Part shown: piece by piece, positions 47,289 to 59,113 of the stretch
How positions within the stretch are numbered: the stretch's first letter is position 1
Layout: the number at the start of each line of letters is the position of its first letter
Source: Histomonas meleagridis
Taxonomy: Eukaryota; Parabasalia; Tritrichomonadida; Dientamoebidae
NCBI GenBank assembly: GCA_020186115.1
Contig: WSYJ01000099.1
Span: 310,001-374,000 of the forward strand
Direction of reading: 5' to 3'
DNA: 64,000 nucleotides
Made by a program: the position numbers and the translations under genes
The notes under the pieces: model-generated
Database searches by the model: none
What the model was told of the DNA's origin: nothing
What the model saw: only the letters and a program-made list of their open reading frames with translations

Positions 47289-49670
47289 TTAGAAAGACAA
47301 AGTTTGCATAATTTCTTCACTTAAATCCTTTGATTCACTTCTTATTGCTATCCTACATACCACACCTTTACCTCTTGCAATACCAAGTTGCACCAACACG
47401 AACAAATTCTTATCCTTAATATCCTTTCCGTAAAACAAAATTGTTGTTTTCTTTGAATCCTTTTCTTCCATCACTTTATACAGCCTAATCTCTGCTTCAA
47501 CTCTCTCTATTCCTTGTGCCGTATTACGAGCGTTTTGTACTTGAAACACTGAGACCACTTCAGATTGTGCCATGCTTGCATATAATTCTTCATATTGATT
47601 AATTTTTTGGCTTCTAAACCAAGTGTTTATCCCCAAGACAACTTCATTTAATTCCCATTGATCTTTATCAGTTTCATCTTCTTGTGAGTAAACCAACAAA
47701 GCACGATAACGGCCGAATATCATTGAATTTTTTCTATTCAAAATACAACACATCGAGCCGGTTTCTTTGAATTTAATTGAATCGGCTTCTGTCGTTTCGA
47801 TAACGTCAATTCCGTCCAGAAAAACCGACACGTTTGTGATGTTTACATCTTCGATAGTGTTTGTACAAATGAATTCAAGAACGATCACTTTTGGAAACAC
47901 GTTAACGAAATAAGAAACGACGAAATCAGAATCAGAATCAGTCACATCGAAAGAGTCCGACTTATATTCGATTTTCCCATATTTCTCGAATTCGGGATTC
48001 ATTGAAACGGGTATAAAGCCTTCTGAAATTACCACGTTTTCATTATTTTCATTGTTTGTAATAACTTCAGAAGATTTTTCTTCTTTACATTCGATAATGA
48101 AATCGGTGAACATTGACGACATATCAATGTTATTCTTCAAAGCGTTTAAGAACAAAATTACTTCTTCTCGAAGTGAGTCATCTTCATCTGTTTGGAATAG
48201 TTCTAACAAAGGAATAATTTTTTGTTTGATTTCATTCCCATGTGAATAAGCAATCATTGCTAATGTGTTCACAGCTGCCATTCGAACAGAAGAAACGTCC
48301 AAATTAATACGATTAAACAGAACAGGTATTAATGAACTTGGATCTTCCATTTGTTTACATTCCTTACCTATAAAGTCACATATTATACGTGCTATAGATA
48401 CTGCGTCCCAATCTTCTAAATACTCCGAAAGCCTTGGTAACAAATGCTTACGTGGAATTCCTTCTGTAGTTAACAATGATCTTAAGATCGAAAACTTACT
48501 CGGAAGATCAGATGCAACACGTAATAAAAATACTGATACATCCGTAAGACGTTCGTTATGATATTTGCTCGCAAATTTGCAGCTTTCTTCTGCAACTGCA
48601 CGTAATAATGGCGCAGCCCATTTGCGACAACTTTTAAGGATTCGTTTGGTGATTAAATCAACATGTGATTCGTCGCCAAGCTTTAAAACACAGATGGACG
48701 CATTCGCTGCTAATGACGTGTTAGGGCTTTTCATTAATGAGATGATTTGTGGTAATAATGATGTGTATTGTTGGATGTTATTGGAATTAGCAATGGTTCG
48801 TACTGCTGAAAAACATTTGATGTTCGTCCCACGTAATAAATATGATAATACTTCCACGCTAATGGATGACAACTCTTCAGGTGAACGCCGAAGTGCTTCA
48901 AGTCGGACTATGGGTGATCCGGTTGTCATACATCGCTTTAAATATTCAACAACTGATGGATTGGATTTGACTTTAAGAGACTGTGATGCTATAGCAATTG
49001 AGATATATTGTTCAAGTTGTGTTTTGGGATCTTCTAATGACGATGCTAATTGTGCAGATGCATAACCGTCTTCGCTTTTAAGCGCATAGAGTAGTAATAA
49101 TGCATGGAAGCGTGTGGCACGGTTCGTGGACTTGGAGGCTTGGCGGATTTCTGGTAACCATCGGAGAACTGCATCTTTACGACCACCTTCTATAAGGTGT
49201 AATGCACCTAATAAGGCAGCAGATGATGTGTATGGGACTTGTGATATAATAGAAAGCTTAAGATAACGCTCAAGTGAAAGTACATTATTGGGTTCAAGAA
49301 TGGCACAAAGACATCTAATTGCATGGCCTTGTGGAAGAGCTTGTGTACCTCCTATGTCTTTAGAAAGAGAATGTGTGATAATAATACTGTCATGCGTATT
49401 AACAGGTATTTCTTTTAATAAAAGAATAAGAAGTCGATGAATGTATGTGTCTTGACTATGGAATAGCTGAGTTAGTGAAAAAAAGATTTCTGTTCGCTCT
49501 TTTTCAGTAAATTCAACATTTTGTGCAATTGCTTGAAGAATGGAAATCATAGCGGATCGACAACGTGGAAGATTTAATGTTACATCACGGAACGCACGAC
49601 AACGACTGACAACTGTAGTTGTTGATATTTCTTTTCGTTCTTTTGAAGCTCCGCCTTTAGGCATATACAT
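47289..49670 (-). CDS. COPG: Coatomer gamma subunit (gamma-COP, Sec21)
   Basis: 793 residues. The N-terminal adaptin-like solenoid carries COPG hallmarks: VVSRCRAFRD.TLNLPRCR, TEIFFSLTQLFHSQD, RLLILLLKEIP, and ALPQGHAIRCLCAIL. Residues 560-793 form the appendage (beta-sandwich plus platform; FVVSYFVNVFPKVIVLEFICTN, then ASMAQSEVVSVFQVQNA). It is part of the COPI F-subcomplex for Golgi-to-ER retrograde transport. ATG 49670, with an in-frame ATG two codons later. Slightly shorter than the ~870 residues in animals. Stop TAAA. Confidence 0.93.
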   Translation of the reverse strand: MYMPKGGASKERKEISTTTVVSRCRAFRDVTLNLPRCRSAMISILQAIAQNVEFTEKERTEIFFSLTQLFHSQDTYIHRLLILLLKEIPVNTHDSIIITHSLSKDIGGTQALPQGHAIRCLCAILEPNNVLSLERYLKLSIISQVPYTSSAALLGALHLIEGGRKDAVLRWLPEIRQASKSTNRATRFHALLLLYALKSEDGYASAQLASSLEDPKTQLEQYISIAIASQSLKVKSNPSVVEYLKRCMTTGSPIVRLEALRRSPEELSSISVEVLSYLLRGTNIKCFSAVRTIANSNNIQQYTSLLPQIISLMKSPNTSLAANASICVLKLGDESHVDLITKRILKSCRKWAAPLLRAVAEESCKFASKYHNERLTDVSVFLLRVASDLPSKFSILRSLLTTEGIPRKHLLPRLSEYLEDWDAVSIARIICDFIGKECKQMEDPSSLIPVLFNRINLDVSSVRMAAVNTLAMIAYSHGNEIKQKIIPLLELFQTDEDDSLREEVILFLNALKNNIDMSSMFTDFIIECKEEKSSEVITNNENNENVVISEGFIPVSMNPEFEKYGKIEYKSDSFDVTDSDSDFVVSYFVNVFPKVIVLEFICTNTIEDVNITNVSVFLDGIDVIETTEADSIKFKETGSMCCILNRKNSMIFGRYRALLVYSQEDETDKDQWELNEVVLGINTWFRSQKINQYEELYASMAQSEVVSVFQVQNARNTAQGIERVEAEIRLYKVMEEKDSKKTTILFYGKDIKDKNLFVLVQLGIARGKGVVCRIAIRSESKDLSEEIMQTLSF

Positions 49671-50393
49671 TCAAACAAAGCATGTCAATTTATAATACTA
49701 AAAAAAAATGTTTCTTCACTGTTTTCTGATATATAATTAATCGTTATGCATTAGCATATTCATTGTTTTAGATTAACAACACAAAAAAAATCATTACTTG
49801 AAATGAACATTTTATTTAAATAATTTCTTTTTTTAGAAAATACTCTAAAAGAAAAGGATTATGACCATAAAACCGACCAAGCGAATGCAAGTTAAGTTTG
49901 AATTTTTCGTATTGTTTCTATTTAATTTCAAACGCCATTTTAAAAGTATACCTATTAGAGCTATAAGCCTGAACTTTAATGTTGTCTTTGCATAGAGTTA
50001 GTTGTTTATGGTGATGATAAATGACCTGGGAGCGCTTTCGGTGAAAAAAAATTCATGCAGTTAACCATTTTACTACCATTCAAATTTTCAATTATCATTC
50101 AATCGATCAAAACCAATTACTTGTTATGAAATAACGCCACTTTTCTCAGAAAAATTGTTGTTTCAAATTTTATTAATGACTTTTTGACAAAATAACTCCT
50201 TGTCATTTTGGTCAAACAAGCTTAGATTGCAATAAAATTTCTCAAGATTGGTGTTTAAAGATAACTTAGGTTATAGATTTTGTAATATATTTTATTTAAT
50301 AGTTTTTTCTAAACACTTCTGCTTTCTTTTCTTGTTTTTAATATTAAATCTAGTTAGATATACTAATTTTTTTGCTTTATTTCTTTCAATGAA
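49671..50393. other. Divergent intergenic region gamma-COP / BEACH
   Basis: About 720 bp, AT-rich; nothing recognised beyond generic A/T tracts. Confidence 0.35.
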
Positions 50394-53300
50394 ATGATTA
50401 TTCAATTTTCATTGGGATCTGTTTTTTGCAAAGAAAAAGTTAAGACAAGAAAAATAATTCCAATGATACCAATACTTCCAATAATACCAAGAAAAGGACC
50501 AAAATCTGATTCATTTGAAGATATAACTTTATTTTGGTTTAAAAGGTGTAATCAAAAAATATCTGATATTATCAAAGAATTCCCTTTTCTTAAACCAATT
50601 CTCTTCGATTATTCTGATAAATCTATTAACTCAAAGCTTTTAAAAGGAAAGAAAAAGGATAAGCAAGCAATAATAAAAATATTGGAACTCGAAAATAAGC
50701 CAGCACAACAAATGTTTGATGTTTCAAGAACCTTATTAGAAAATATAGCAACACTCAAATCTAGTTCACATGCATTTGATGTTGTTCTCCCGATGTTATA
50801 CAGATTCTTAATCAATTATACTATTTATGCTCAAAATGTTTTGACGAAAAATACTTATTTTTCAAATGAGCAAATATCATCGATTAATGATGGTCTAACC
50901 ATTTTTTCTCTTTTCTATGCTCTTCCACCGGATTCATCTAAAGATTCTCTTGTTATCATTGGCTTATTTCATGAATTTCTATCAAAATATATCCTTGAAT
51001 TAAACAATACACTCGTTGAATCGATACGCTTATACATTTGTGCCTTCTTAAAAGTTACAATTTCCACATTACAAAAGAATTCTTCTTCTTCATTATTTAT
51101 TAAGCAATATTCTTTCCTTACAACAATGTATTCATATTCCATCAACCTTTTTGACAAAGGTAATTTTACACGTGAAGAATATGATCTTTGCTATTCTGTT
51201 GGAAATGTAATATTAAAATTATCGTCAGAAGATTCCACCAAATATAAGAACGAAATAATAAAGCCATTTGTTGCATCCACCGTAGGTATGGTCCAAAAAC
51301 TTATTAATATTAATCCATCACCAGATGATAAATTTTATGTATTTGACTGCATATCAGGATTTCTAGGTTTTTTGTTTAACATATCAAAAATCGTTGATAT
51401 CTCAGAATTTATCTCCGAAAGTGAAATTCTTGATATTTTTATTTGCTCATTTTTATGGGTTAAAACCAACTTCTTAACGTTCTCCTCAAAAAGCACCAAA
51501 ATTCCACATAAAACACTTGAGTTTACTGACACCAGTAATTTAGTCTATAAAGAAATCCCTGATTTTCAATGGATTAAATATAAAAGTTCCAATGAAAACT
51601 TTGAAATTGATACATCAACATTTAATGGACCATTAGATGTTCCTGAAGCACATGCTCGACTTTTCTTATCAATAATTTCTAATTTTAGTAATACGCCATA
51701 TAAATATTCCATTATAAAAAGTATGATTCAATTATTTAAGACATCAAATGAGAAATCCACAAAAGAAAACTCATTAATAATTTATTTTATTGTACGATTT
51801 TTCTTAAATTATGATCAACAATTAATAAATCAAGTGTTTACAGAAGAGAATTTTTGGGAAACACTTATGACATGTTATTTATTTAATCGATTTCATACAT
51901 TTATACAATCCGAAAATGGGGACATGAAATTTTATCAGAAAATTCGATTAGGGATTTATAATATTATATTAACATGTTTAGAAGTATCAAATGAAGAACA
52001 AACAATTGAAATATTAAATTCGATCGGATCATTAACACAAATTGCAGGACCTGAATTATCTTTATCTATAGCAAAGTTATATCGAAGTGTATTACAAATT
52101 AATAAGCCTGATTTTTATATATCAATATATCAATCGAACTTGATAAATAGTTATTATAATTATCAATATAAATTACAATTAATCTTTTTAAGGACTAAAA
52201 GTAATAAACAAAAAGAACATGTAATTAAAAACAGAGTAAATTTGTTTTCAATTCATTCAGTGTTTTTAGAAAATAAAGAAACTAAATTAATATTAATATC
52301 ATCATTAGGATTTATGCAATTTATGTTTCATTTACTTTATGAAGAACAATTTAAAGAACATGCACTTAAATTATTACAAAAGGCTATAGTTATTGATGAA
52401 GAAGAAGCTTTAAATATCGATGGTAATAAGATTTTACCATTTAGAAACTTCTTTAAATTATTTGGTACTATAATAAATCATTCAGTTGAAAACATAGAAA
52501 ATGAAGATTCATATAAATTAATTAATGATTTAATCGTTTTATTAAAGAATGCAATTATAACAAAACGTAAAACTTTAATGAATCAATTTAATAAATTTGA
52601 TATATTACCATTTTTATTAAATATATCAAAAAGTATTATAGATAAAATAGGTCAAGAATCAAAACCTTATATGATTAATTTAGTTAAAATAATATCACAA
52701 ATTTCTCGATCTGATCATACATATCAAAAAATATTATATTGTAAACCATTACGAATATTAGAAAAAGTATCAAATTTATTATCACGAATTACATTTGAAG
52801 AAGATATAATTGAAATTTTACTTGCAACAATCTTCGAAGTTAATATGAAACTTAATGAATTACCGAAATTTGTCGAAATTAAATTCTATAAAGCATTATT
52901 ATATTTACATTTATCAACAGTACATTTACCAAATTATCATTCGATTTTAATGAATTTCTTATCATCGATAAGTGAAAATTCATTTACAAATTGTTTACAT
53001 ATATATAAAAGTAAATTATTATTATCATTAATTGATTATATTAAGAATTATCCTGATTTATCTATAATATCTGATGATCGAATTTCATCAGTATTTTCTT
53101 CATTAGGTTTATTTTATACAGTTTCATCTTTCATAATGAAACCAAGAGTATTTATTGAAACGACACAATTATTTAAACCTTTAGATGGTAAACGTGTATG
53201 GTGGACTAATAATTTCATTAATGGATTTCATAATATATTAGAACAAGATAAATCTCATTTACCTTCTTCTTTTATACATTTTAGTGGTTCTAATACAGGT

Positions 53301-56300
53301 TTAATGTTACCTAAAATTCAAAACACAAATATATCAAAAGAATTTTCATTTGTTACACGTTTTAATATTGATATGACACATTATGATCAAGATAAAGAAC
53401 CTCGTTTATTATCTCTTAAATCTACAAATGATTCTATAATCGAAATAATATTTAGAAATGAAGCACTTTATATAGATATTAAATTTGGTAAAAAGAAACA
53501 AAAAATTGTTTCAAATAAATTAGAATTTGATATAAAAACAAATATTTGGTATACATTTGGATTATCATATCAAAATGGTGACTTCAAAATCTTTATAGAT
53601 GGGAATAAAATTAATTCATTTTCAATCTCAAACTTAAAACTTGAAAATATTGATCAATGGAATATTGCGAAGTCTATTTTAAATGATTGTTCATTAACAT
53701 GTAATATTAGTATTATATATTTATTTTCACAATATTTAAATAGATCGATCATGAAATCGATTTCTAATTTACCATTAGATTATATTTATTCATTTGTCCC
53801 TTCAAATATTAATTTATTCCCATCAATGTCTCAATCATTATTTAATGGTGATTTAGAATCATCACTTTTATTATGTTATAATTCTCGAATGACATTAGGT
53901 AAATCAATGTTTAACTTATCACAAAAAAGTAATGAAAACGCACAATTTGATGGTGATATTGTACCATTTTCTTCTACATTAATTAGTGATATGTTTAATA
54001 TGGGAGGAATTCAACAACTTATACCTTTGTTTGAACAAGTTGATTTACCTTTAATATCAAATAAAGGTAATAATGATGCATTAAATTTCTTTAATTCATT
54101 AATTAATTTATTTGTAAGTTTTATATTATATTCAAAAGATTTCGAAGATTTATTCTTTAGTTCAAATGGAATGAAATCATTTTCTTATTTATTGACAACA
54201 ATTGACCCAAAGAATTTAACAAAAGAATTTTTGTTTGGAATGTATAACTTATATTATTCACTTGTTTCTGAATCACATAAAGAAGAAATGATAAAAATGT
54301 TTTGGTTTAATTATAATATATGGAAAGGTAAAGATGAAACATATCATGAATCTTTAGTTATATCTGTATTACAAAAGATTTTAGAAAAGAATCCGACATT
54401 CTTTACAAGTATAATTAGTTTTTCATATATATTTACTTATATTAATTTAATGAATGAAGTTGAAAAACGTGAAAAATATTGGCCATTTTTAATATTATAT
54501 GCAAGTAAACAATTCACGTTAAATGAACAAGAATTTATGTATCAAAGTTGTTTCACATTAACAAATTTAATTGTTAAATTAGAAGCTTTAAATGTTTTAT
54601 ATGCATTATTCTCACAACGTATATTTGATTGTCATTTATTATTTTCAAATAAGAAATATTATTATTCATTTATTAAATTTGCTTCAGAACCTATTGAAGA
54701 ATTAAGAATTATTGGATTAAAGTTTATAGTTTTAGCTTATCAACATTTAACACAAGGTTTTATTACTAATTTACCACCAATGACTGAAACGATTAACAAT
54801 TATATAAATATTTATGATTTTGAAGATTTAACAGATAAAACTTGGAAAGAATCAATTGAATTATTCTTTAATCGTATTGAGTTAATGAAATATATTTTAC
54901 CGTTTATAGCATTTATCTCTCATAAATTTGAACCAGATCGAATTTTAGAGTTTTTAACTCAATTCAAGAATTATATTCAAACTAAAGATTGTGAACAATT
55001 AATAACTTCTGATTGTTATATTTATATCTTTTATTTATTTTTACAATTATCAAAACCTTTACTTAATTTAGAAACAGATAAAAACATAAATTTAATTATT
55101 GATATTTATTCAACTATAATGATAAAATTAATTAATAATCAAAATTCTACACATTTACAATCAATCATTGGATTTTTCCATTTAATTCAAATCAATAAGA
55201 AATGGAATATGATGTATTTATTAGATAAAATATTTGTTAAAGTTATTGAATCATTTGATACATTAAAAGAAAATATGTTAAATATTATAATATCTGAAAT
55301 ATTTTCATTTTTATTTATAATACCAAATTATGATGAATCTTATTATAACATTGATTTTTATAATAAATTTTCAATTGTTATACCAATTAAAAATGAAATT
55401 GAATTCGATACTAACTTTACATTAAAAGAATTTATTAATTCATTACAAACAACACAAACATTTTCTATTAAATCTTCATTATCTATTCGATTATTTAATA
55501 ATAATTGGATTGATTATGACTTAGCTTATAAGACATATAATTTAATAATTAAAGATATGAATTTAATGGAAAAACAAATTTTAATTAATAAGAATCCATT
55601 TTTATTAGCAGAAATATTAACATATATATCAAGTAATTTAATACGTATTAATTATGATATTATATTTGAAATAATTAAAACATTAATTAAAGTTTATTCT
55701 AAATTAAATAATGATTTATTTAATAAATGTGTATCAATATTTTCATCATATTTATATCCACTTTCATGTCAAAAAGAAACAGTTCAACCACATTTACAAT
55801 ATTTTGTTAATGAAATCTCACAAATTCATCAAAAGCAAAAAGAATCATTTAAATTTTTACCTGATTTTTATGGAATTATATCATCAGAATGGTTAACAAG
55901 TTTAACAACTATTTCAGAATCATATCAAATAATATATAATCAATTATTAAGTAAATCATTACAAAACATTATAAATTCACAAGTATTTACTGAAAACTTA
56001 AAACATTATCCTGATATTGATGAAGATAATTTTTATAATATATATGAAGAACATAGTTTATCATTTATTCATAATGCTTATAGTTGTAGTAAATCATTTG
56101 AACATTTAAAGCGTGAATTAAATACAAATATTGATCGTAATAATAATGAAAATATTAAACAACATTGGAAATTATCATTAAAATTAGATGGATATTGGAG
56201 ACATTGTCAAATTAAAGTTAATAATAATTTCGATTTACATCAAATGGCTTCGATTTTAAGGGATTCACGTACTAAAGAAGAAGCAGATACAACAATTCAA

Positions 56301-58547
56301 CAATTAAATCTTAAAGATAATATGATAAATAATAATACTAATAATTTAGAATCAGAATCAATTGAAGATGTATCTACTGAAGAAGAATCAAATTATTCAT
56401 TTTCTTGTGATGCTAAAATGATACAATTATTTAAGACATTTGATGGTAAATTCTTTATTAATAAGAAACAAATATTCTTTAGTGGTTCAACAACTGAAAA
56501 GAACACAAATAATACTGAACGGAAATCAATTGAAATTAAAACACAAGATTTATATATGGTCTTACAAAGGAATTATTTACATGTACCTTGTGGATTAGAA
56601 TTCTTTACTAATCAACGTAAAAGTTATTTAATAATGTTTCCAAATCCGAGTGTTAAGAAATCAATTATTCGAATATTACAAAAGTTAAAATTAAGTCGAT
56701 TAAAATATTTCCAAGATTCTTCAGCTTCTTCATTATTAGAAGAAATGGATTTAACACATCAATGGTTATCTGGTAAAATCTCGAATTATCATTATTTAAT
56801 TATGCTTAACTTTTTAGCAGGACGAAGTTTTAATGATTTAACACAATATCCAATCTTTCCATGGGTATTACAAGATTATACTAGTGAAAAATTAGATTTA
56901 TCAAATGAATCAATTTATCGAGATTTAAGTAAACCTATTGGAGCATTAAATGAAGATCGATTAGAACATTTAATAGAAGTCTGTAAAGAAATGGATGAAG
57001 AGAATCAATTTTTATATAAAGTCCATTATTCTAATTCATATTTTGTTACATATTATTTATTACGATTAGAACCATATACAACAATTAATATTAAAATGCA
57101 AGATAATAAATTTGATCAAAGTAGTCGAATCTTTTCATCAATACCAATGTTATGGGACACGGTAACGTCACCAAGTATAGCTGATTATCGAGAATTAATA
57201 CCTGAGTTTTATACTACGCCTAAGTTCTTAGTTAATGCAGATGGGTTTAATTTAGGATTAAATCCAGATGGTAGTAAAATCGATGATGTAATATTACCTA
57301 AATGGGCTAAAGATCATAATGATTTTATCTCCAAACATCGTGCAGCTTTAGAAAGTACTTATATCAGTATAAACTTATGTAAATGGATTGATTTAATATT
57401 TGGTTATAAACAAAATGGAAAAGAAGCAATAGCAGCAAATAATACATTTCATCCTTATACATATCCTACATATTTAACGAATGAAGTAATGAATAATCCG
57501 GAGAAATTAATACAATGTCAACAATTCGCTGCTTTATTTGGTATTATCCCTAATCAATTATTTAAATCTGCACATCCTTCACGTAGTGAATCATCGATTA
57601 TTAAGTTAAAAGTAATACGAAAGAATAACTTAAATACCATCTTTAAAGTACCATCGAAACCAATCTTTGTATCGGGTAATCTTAATACATTAGTTACAGT
57701 AACTATTGATGGTATCTTATATGTATATAATAATCATAATAATAGCTTAATAGAAACTCCTATAGGTCAGTGTGTAGTTAAAAATAATGAAAACTTAACT
57801 GAGAAATCATTCGATTATAACATGGACAAAAAATTATTTATTGCTTCTTCTCCTTTAGATTCAATATTCCATATATATCAAATCAATGAAGATAATGTAA
57901 AACTTTTAACATCCAAACGTCAAAACTCATTAATTCATTCATTGATTATCCCTTCACAAGACTTTTTAATGACGGCTTCAAGAGATTCTTCATTAATATT
58001 ATGGAAACTTAAGCAGCAACAACAACAACAACATCCAACAATGAATTATCAAATTTCTCCACATTCTTCGCCTATTGTTGATTTCGATACTTCGAATCTT
58101 TCCGATTTAATCATTTGCGCATATAAATCACGTAAAATTACATTGAACAAATTAAGCGATGGCTCAAACCTTCATTCGATTACAATGGATTTACCAATTC
58201 TTAACGTAAGATTAACTCATATCCCAACATTGTTAGTGATATTGTCATCAAATAATGGTAAAAGTGTGAAATTGGTTTCATTAGGTACTGATATGGAATT
58301 CATTTCTGAATCAGAAATCGATTCCGACGCAGTAAATTGTTGTGAAATTACATTAAATGGTAAAAACTCGTTGTTGGCGTTGTCTGATAAAAGAAGACAC
58401 TTGAGCATTTTGTCTTTGCCGGCGTTCTTGAACTTAAAGACAATAGAAGTAGATAGTAATATTACTTCGCTCGATTACGACCCAAGTACGTGGACACTGG
58501 TGATGGGATTGGAAAATAATAGCGTGCAGGCGTGGACATTACGTTAA
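50394..58547 (+). CDS. BEACH-domain protein (neurobeachin/LYST-type)
   Basis: 2717 residues, the largest gene here. Residues 1-960 and 1100-1990 are armadillo-like helices. A ConA-like module sits at about 970-1100 (FSFVTRFNIDMTHYD; NIWYTFGLSYQNGDFKIFIDGN). A PH-like domain is at 2005-2110 (CDAKMIQLFKTFDGKFFINKKQIFFSG). The BEACH domain spans 2120-2400 with its signatures: THQWLSGKISNYHYLIMLNFLAGRSFNDL, YPIFPWVLQDY, RDLSKPIGALNEDR, PEFYTTPKFLVNADGFNLG, LCKWIDLIFGYKQNGKEA. C-terminal WD40 repeats (2420-2717) include a poly-Gln run. It scaffolds membrane trafficking, lysosome-related or phagocytic pathways. ATG 50394; stop TAAA. Compare the BEACH-less relative at 20985. Confidence 0.94.
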   Translation: MIIQFSLGSVFCKEKVKTRKIIPMIPILPIIPRKGPKSDSFEDITLFWFKRCNQKISDIIKEFPFLKPILFDYSDKSINSKLLKGKKKDKQAIIKILELENKPAQQMFDVSRTLLENIATLKSSSHAFDVVLPMLYRFLINYTIYAQNVLTKNTYFSNEQISSINDGLTIFSLFYALPPDSSKDSLVIIGLFHEFLSKYILELNNTLVESIRLYICAFLKVTISTLQKNSSSSLFIKQYSFLTTMYSYSINLFDKGNFTREEYDLCYSVGNVILKLSSEDSTKYKNEIIKPFVASTVGMVQKLININPSPDDKFYVFDCISGFLGFLFNISKIVDISEFISESEILDIFICSFLWVKTNFLTFSSKSTKIPHKTLEFTDTSNLVYKEIPDFQWIKYKSSNENFEIDTSTFNGPLDVPEAHARLFLSIISNFSNTPYKYSIIKSMIQLFKTSNEKSTKENSLIIYFIVRFFLNYDQQLINQVFTEENFWETLMTCYLFNRFHTFIQSENGDMKFYQKIRLGIYNIILTCLEVSNEEQTIEILNSIGSLTQIAGPELSLSIAKLYRSVLQINKPDFYISIYQSNLINSYYNYQYKLQLIFLRTKSNKQKEHVIKNRVNLFSIHSVFLENKETKLILISSLGFMQFMFHLLYEEQFKEHALKLLQKAIVIDEEEALNIDGNKILPFRNFFKLFGTIINHSVENIENEDSYKLINDLIVLLKNAIITKRKTLMNQFNKFDILPFLLNISKSIIDKIGQESKPYMINLVKIISQISRSDHTYQKILYCKPLRILEKVSNLLSRITFEEDIIEILLATIFEVNMKLNELPKFVEIKFYKALLYLHLSTVHLPNYHSILMNFLSSISENSFTNCLHIYKSKLLLSLIDYIKNYPDLSIISDDRISSVFSSLGLFYTVSSFIMKPRVFIETTQLFKPLDGKRVWWTNNFINGFHNILEQDKSHLPSSFIHFSGSNTGLMLPKIQNTNISKEFSFVTRFNIDMTHYDQDKEPRLLSLKSTNDSIIEIIFRNEALYIDIKFGKKKQKIVSNKLEFDIKTNIWYTFGLSYQNGDFKIFIDGNKINSFSISNLKLENIDQWNIAKSILNDCSLTCNISIIYLFSQYLNRSIMKSISNLPLDYIYSFVPSNINLFPSMSQSLFNGDLESSLLLCYNSRMTLGKSMFNLSQKSNENAQFDGDIVPFSSTLISDMFNMGGIQQLIPLFEQVDLPLISNKGNNDALNFFNSLINLFVSFILYSKDFEDLFFSSNGMKSFSYLLTTIDPKNLTKEFLFGMYNLYYSLVSESHKEEMIKMFWFNYNIWKGKDETYHESLVISVLQKILEKNPTFFTSIISFSYIFTYINLMNEVEKREKYWPFLILYASKQFTLNEQEFMYQSCFTLTNLIVKLEALNVLYALFSQRIFDCHLLFSNKKYYYSFIKFASEPIEELRIIGLKFIVLAYQHLTQGFITNLPPMTETINNYINIYDFEDLTDKTWKESIELFFNRIELMKYILPFIAFISHKFEPDRILEFLTQFKNYIQTKDCEQLITSDCYIYIFYLFLQLSKPLLNLETDKNINLIIDIYSTIMIKLINNQNSTHLQSIIGFFHLIQINKKWNMMYLLDKIFVKVIESFDTLKENMLNIIISEIFSFLFIIPNYDESYYNIDFYNKFSIVIPIKNEIEFDTNFTLKEFINSLQTTQTFSIKSSLSIRLFNNNWIDYDLAYKTYNLIIKDMNLMEKQILINKNPFLLAEILTYISSNLIRINYDIIFEIIKTLIKVYSKLNNDLFNKCVSIFSSYLYPLSCQKETVQPHLQYFVNEISQIHQKQKESFKFLPDFYGIISSEWLTSLTTISESYQIIYNQLLSKSLQNIINSQVFTENLKHYPDIDEDNFYNIYEEHSLSFIHNAYSCSKSFEHLKRELNTNIDRNNNENIKQHWKLSLKLDGYWRHCQIKVNNNFDLHQMASILRDSRTKEEADTTIQQLNLKDNMINNNTNNLESESIEDVSTEEESNYSFSCDAKMIQLFKTFDGKFFINKKQIFFSGSTTEKNTNNTERKSIEIKTQDLYMVLQRNYLHVPCGLEFFTNQRKSYLIMFPNPSVKKSIIRILQKLKLSRLKYFQDSSASSLLEEMDLTHQWLSGKISNYHYLIMLNFLAGRSFNDLTQYPIFPWVLQDYTSEKLDLSNESIYRDLSKPIGALNEDRLEHLIEVCKEMDEENQFLYKVHYSNSYFVTYYLLRLEPYTTINIKMQDNKFDQSSRIFSSIPMLWDTVTSPSIADYRELIPEFYTTPKFLVNADGFNLGLNPDGSKIDDVILPKWAKDHNDFISKHRAALESTYISINLCKWIDLIFGYKQNGKEAIAANNTFHPYTYPTYLTNEVMNNPEKLIQCQQFAALFGIIPNQLFKSAHPSRSESSIIKLKVIRKNNLNTIFKVPSKPIFVSGNLNTLVTVTIDGILYVYNNHNNSLIETPIGQCVVKNNENLTEKSFDYNMDKKLFIASSPLDSIFHIYQINEDNVKLLTSKRQNSLIHSLIIPSQDFLMTASRDSSLILWKLKQQQQQQHPTMNYQISPHSSPIVDFDTSNLSDLIICAYKSRKITLNKLSDGSNLHSITMDLPILNVRLTHIPTLLVILSSNNGKSVKLVSLGTDMEFISESEIDSDAVNCCEITLNGKNSLLALSDKRRHLSILSLPAFLNLKTIEVDSNITSLDYDPSTWTLVMGLENNSVQAWTLR

Positions 58548-59113
58548 AAAATATTAAATAGTATTAATTTTTCAAATAAAAAAAAATTTTTTTTTATTGA
58601 AGAAAGTAAATTTGATTTAACAACAGTCACTGATCATGAAGATCTTTCATTAAAAAAAGTTGGAAAATGGAGTGCTGAAAGAGATATCTCCAGCGTTATC
58701 AGAGTGGGAATTGTCAAAAGATTTGTAACAGAAATTGCTAATTAGCAATTTTCAGGAGTTCATAACGGTCACGAGCGAGGTGGAAATTCGAAATTGTCAC
58801 GTGACACTTTTTTAAAGTTTCCCAAAGTTCCACTTTTTGTGAGTATCGTTTGCGGGGTATGCACTTGGTTGAAACTTCTCCAAAAATGAGATGCGAAAGA
58901 GTGATCATTCAAAGAGTGATTCTTTTTAATGATGGTGCGCCAATTGATATTTTATTGATAAAAACTACATTAAGCAAATATTTTTTTTATTGAACAATTT
59001 TTAAAAAGTGACAGGTGAGAATTATCCTTTCAACCTGCAGGTTAATATGTGGCAAACCTTTCGAGAGACCGTTATTTAAACGTATATTGCTATTAACGTA
59101 TTTATTTGAAAAC
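58548..59113. other. Intergenic region with E-box palindrome
   Basis: About 565 bp. TGTCACGTGACA (58795-58806) is a perfect 12-bp palindrome around CACGTG. It lies about 310 bp upstream of the next ATG in a locally GC-richer stretch. Otherwise nothing coding. Confidence 0.45.
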
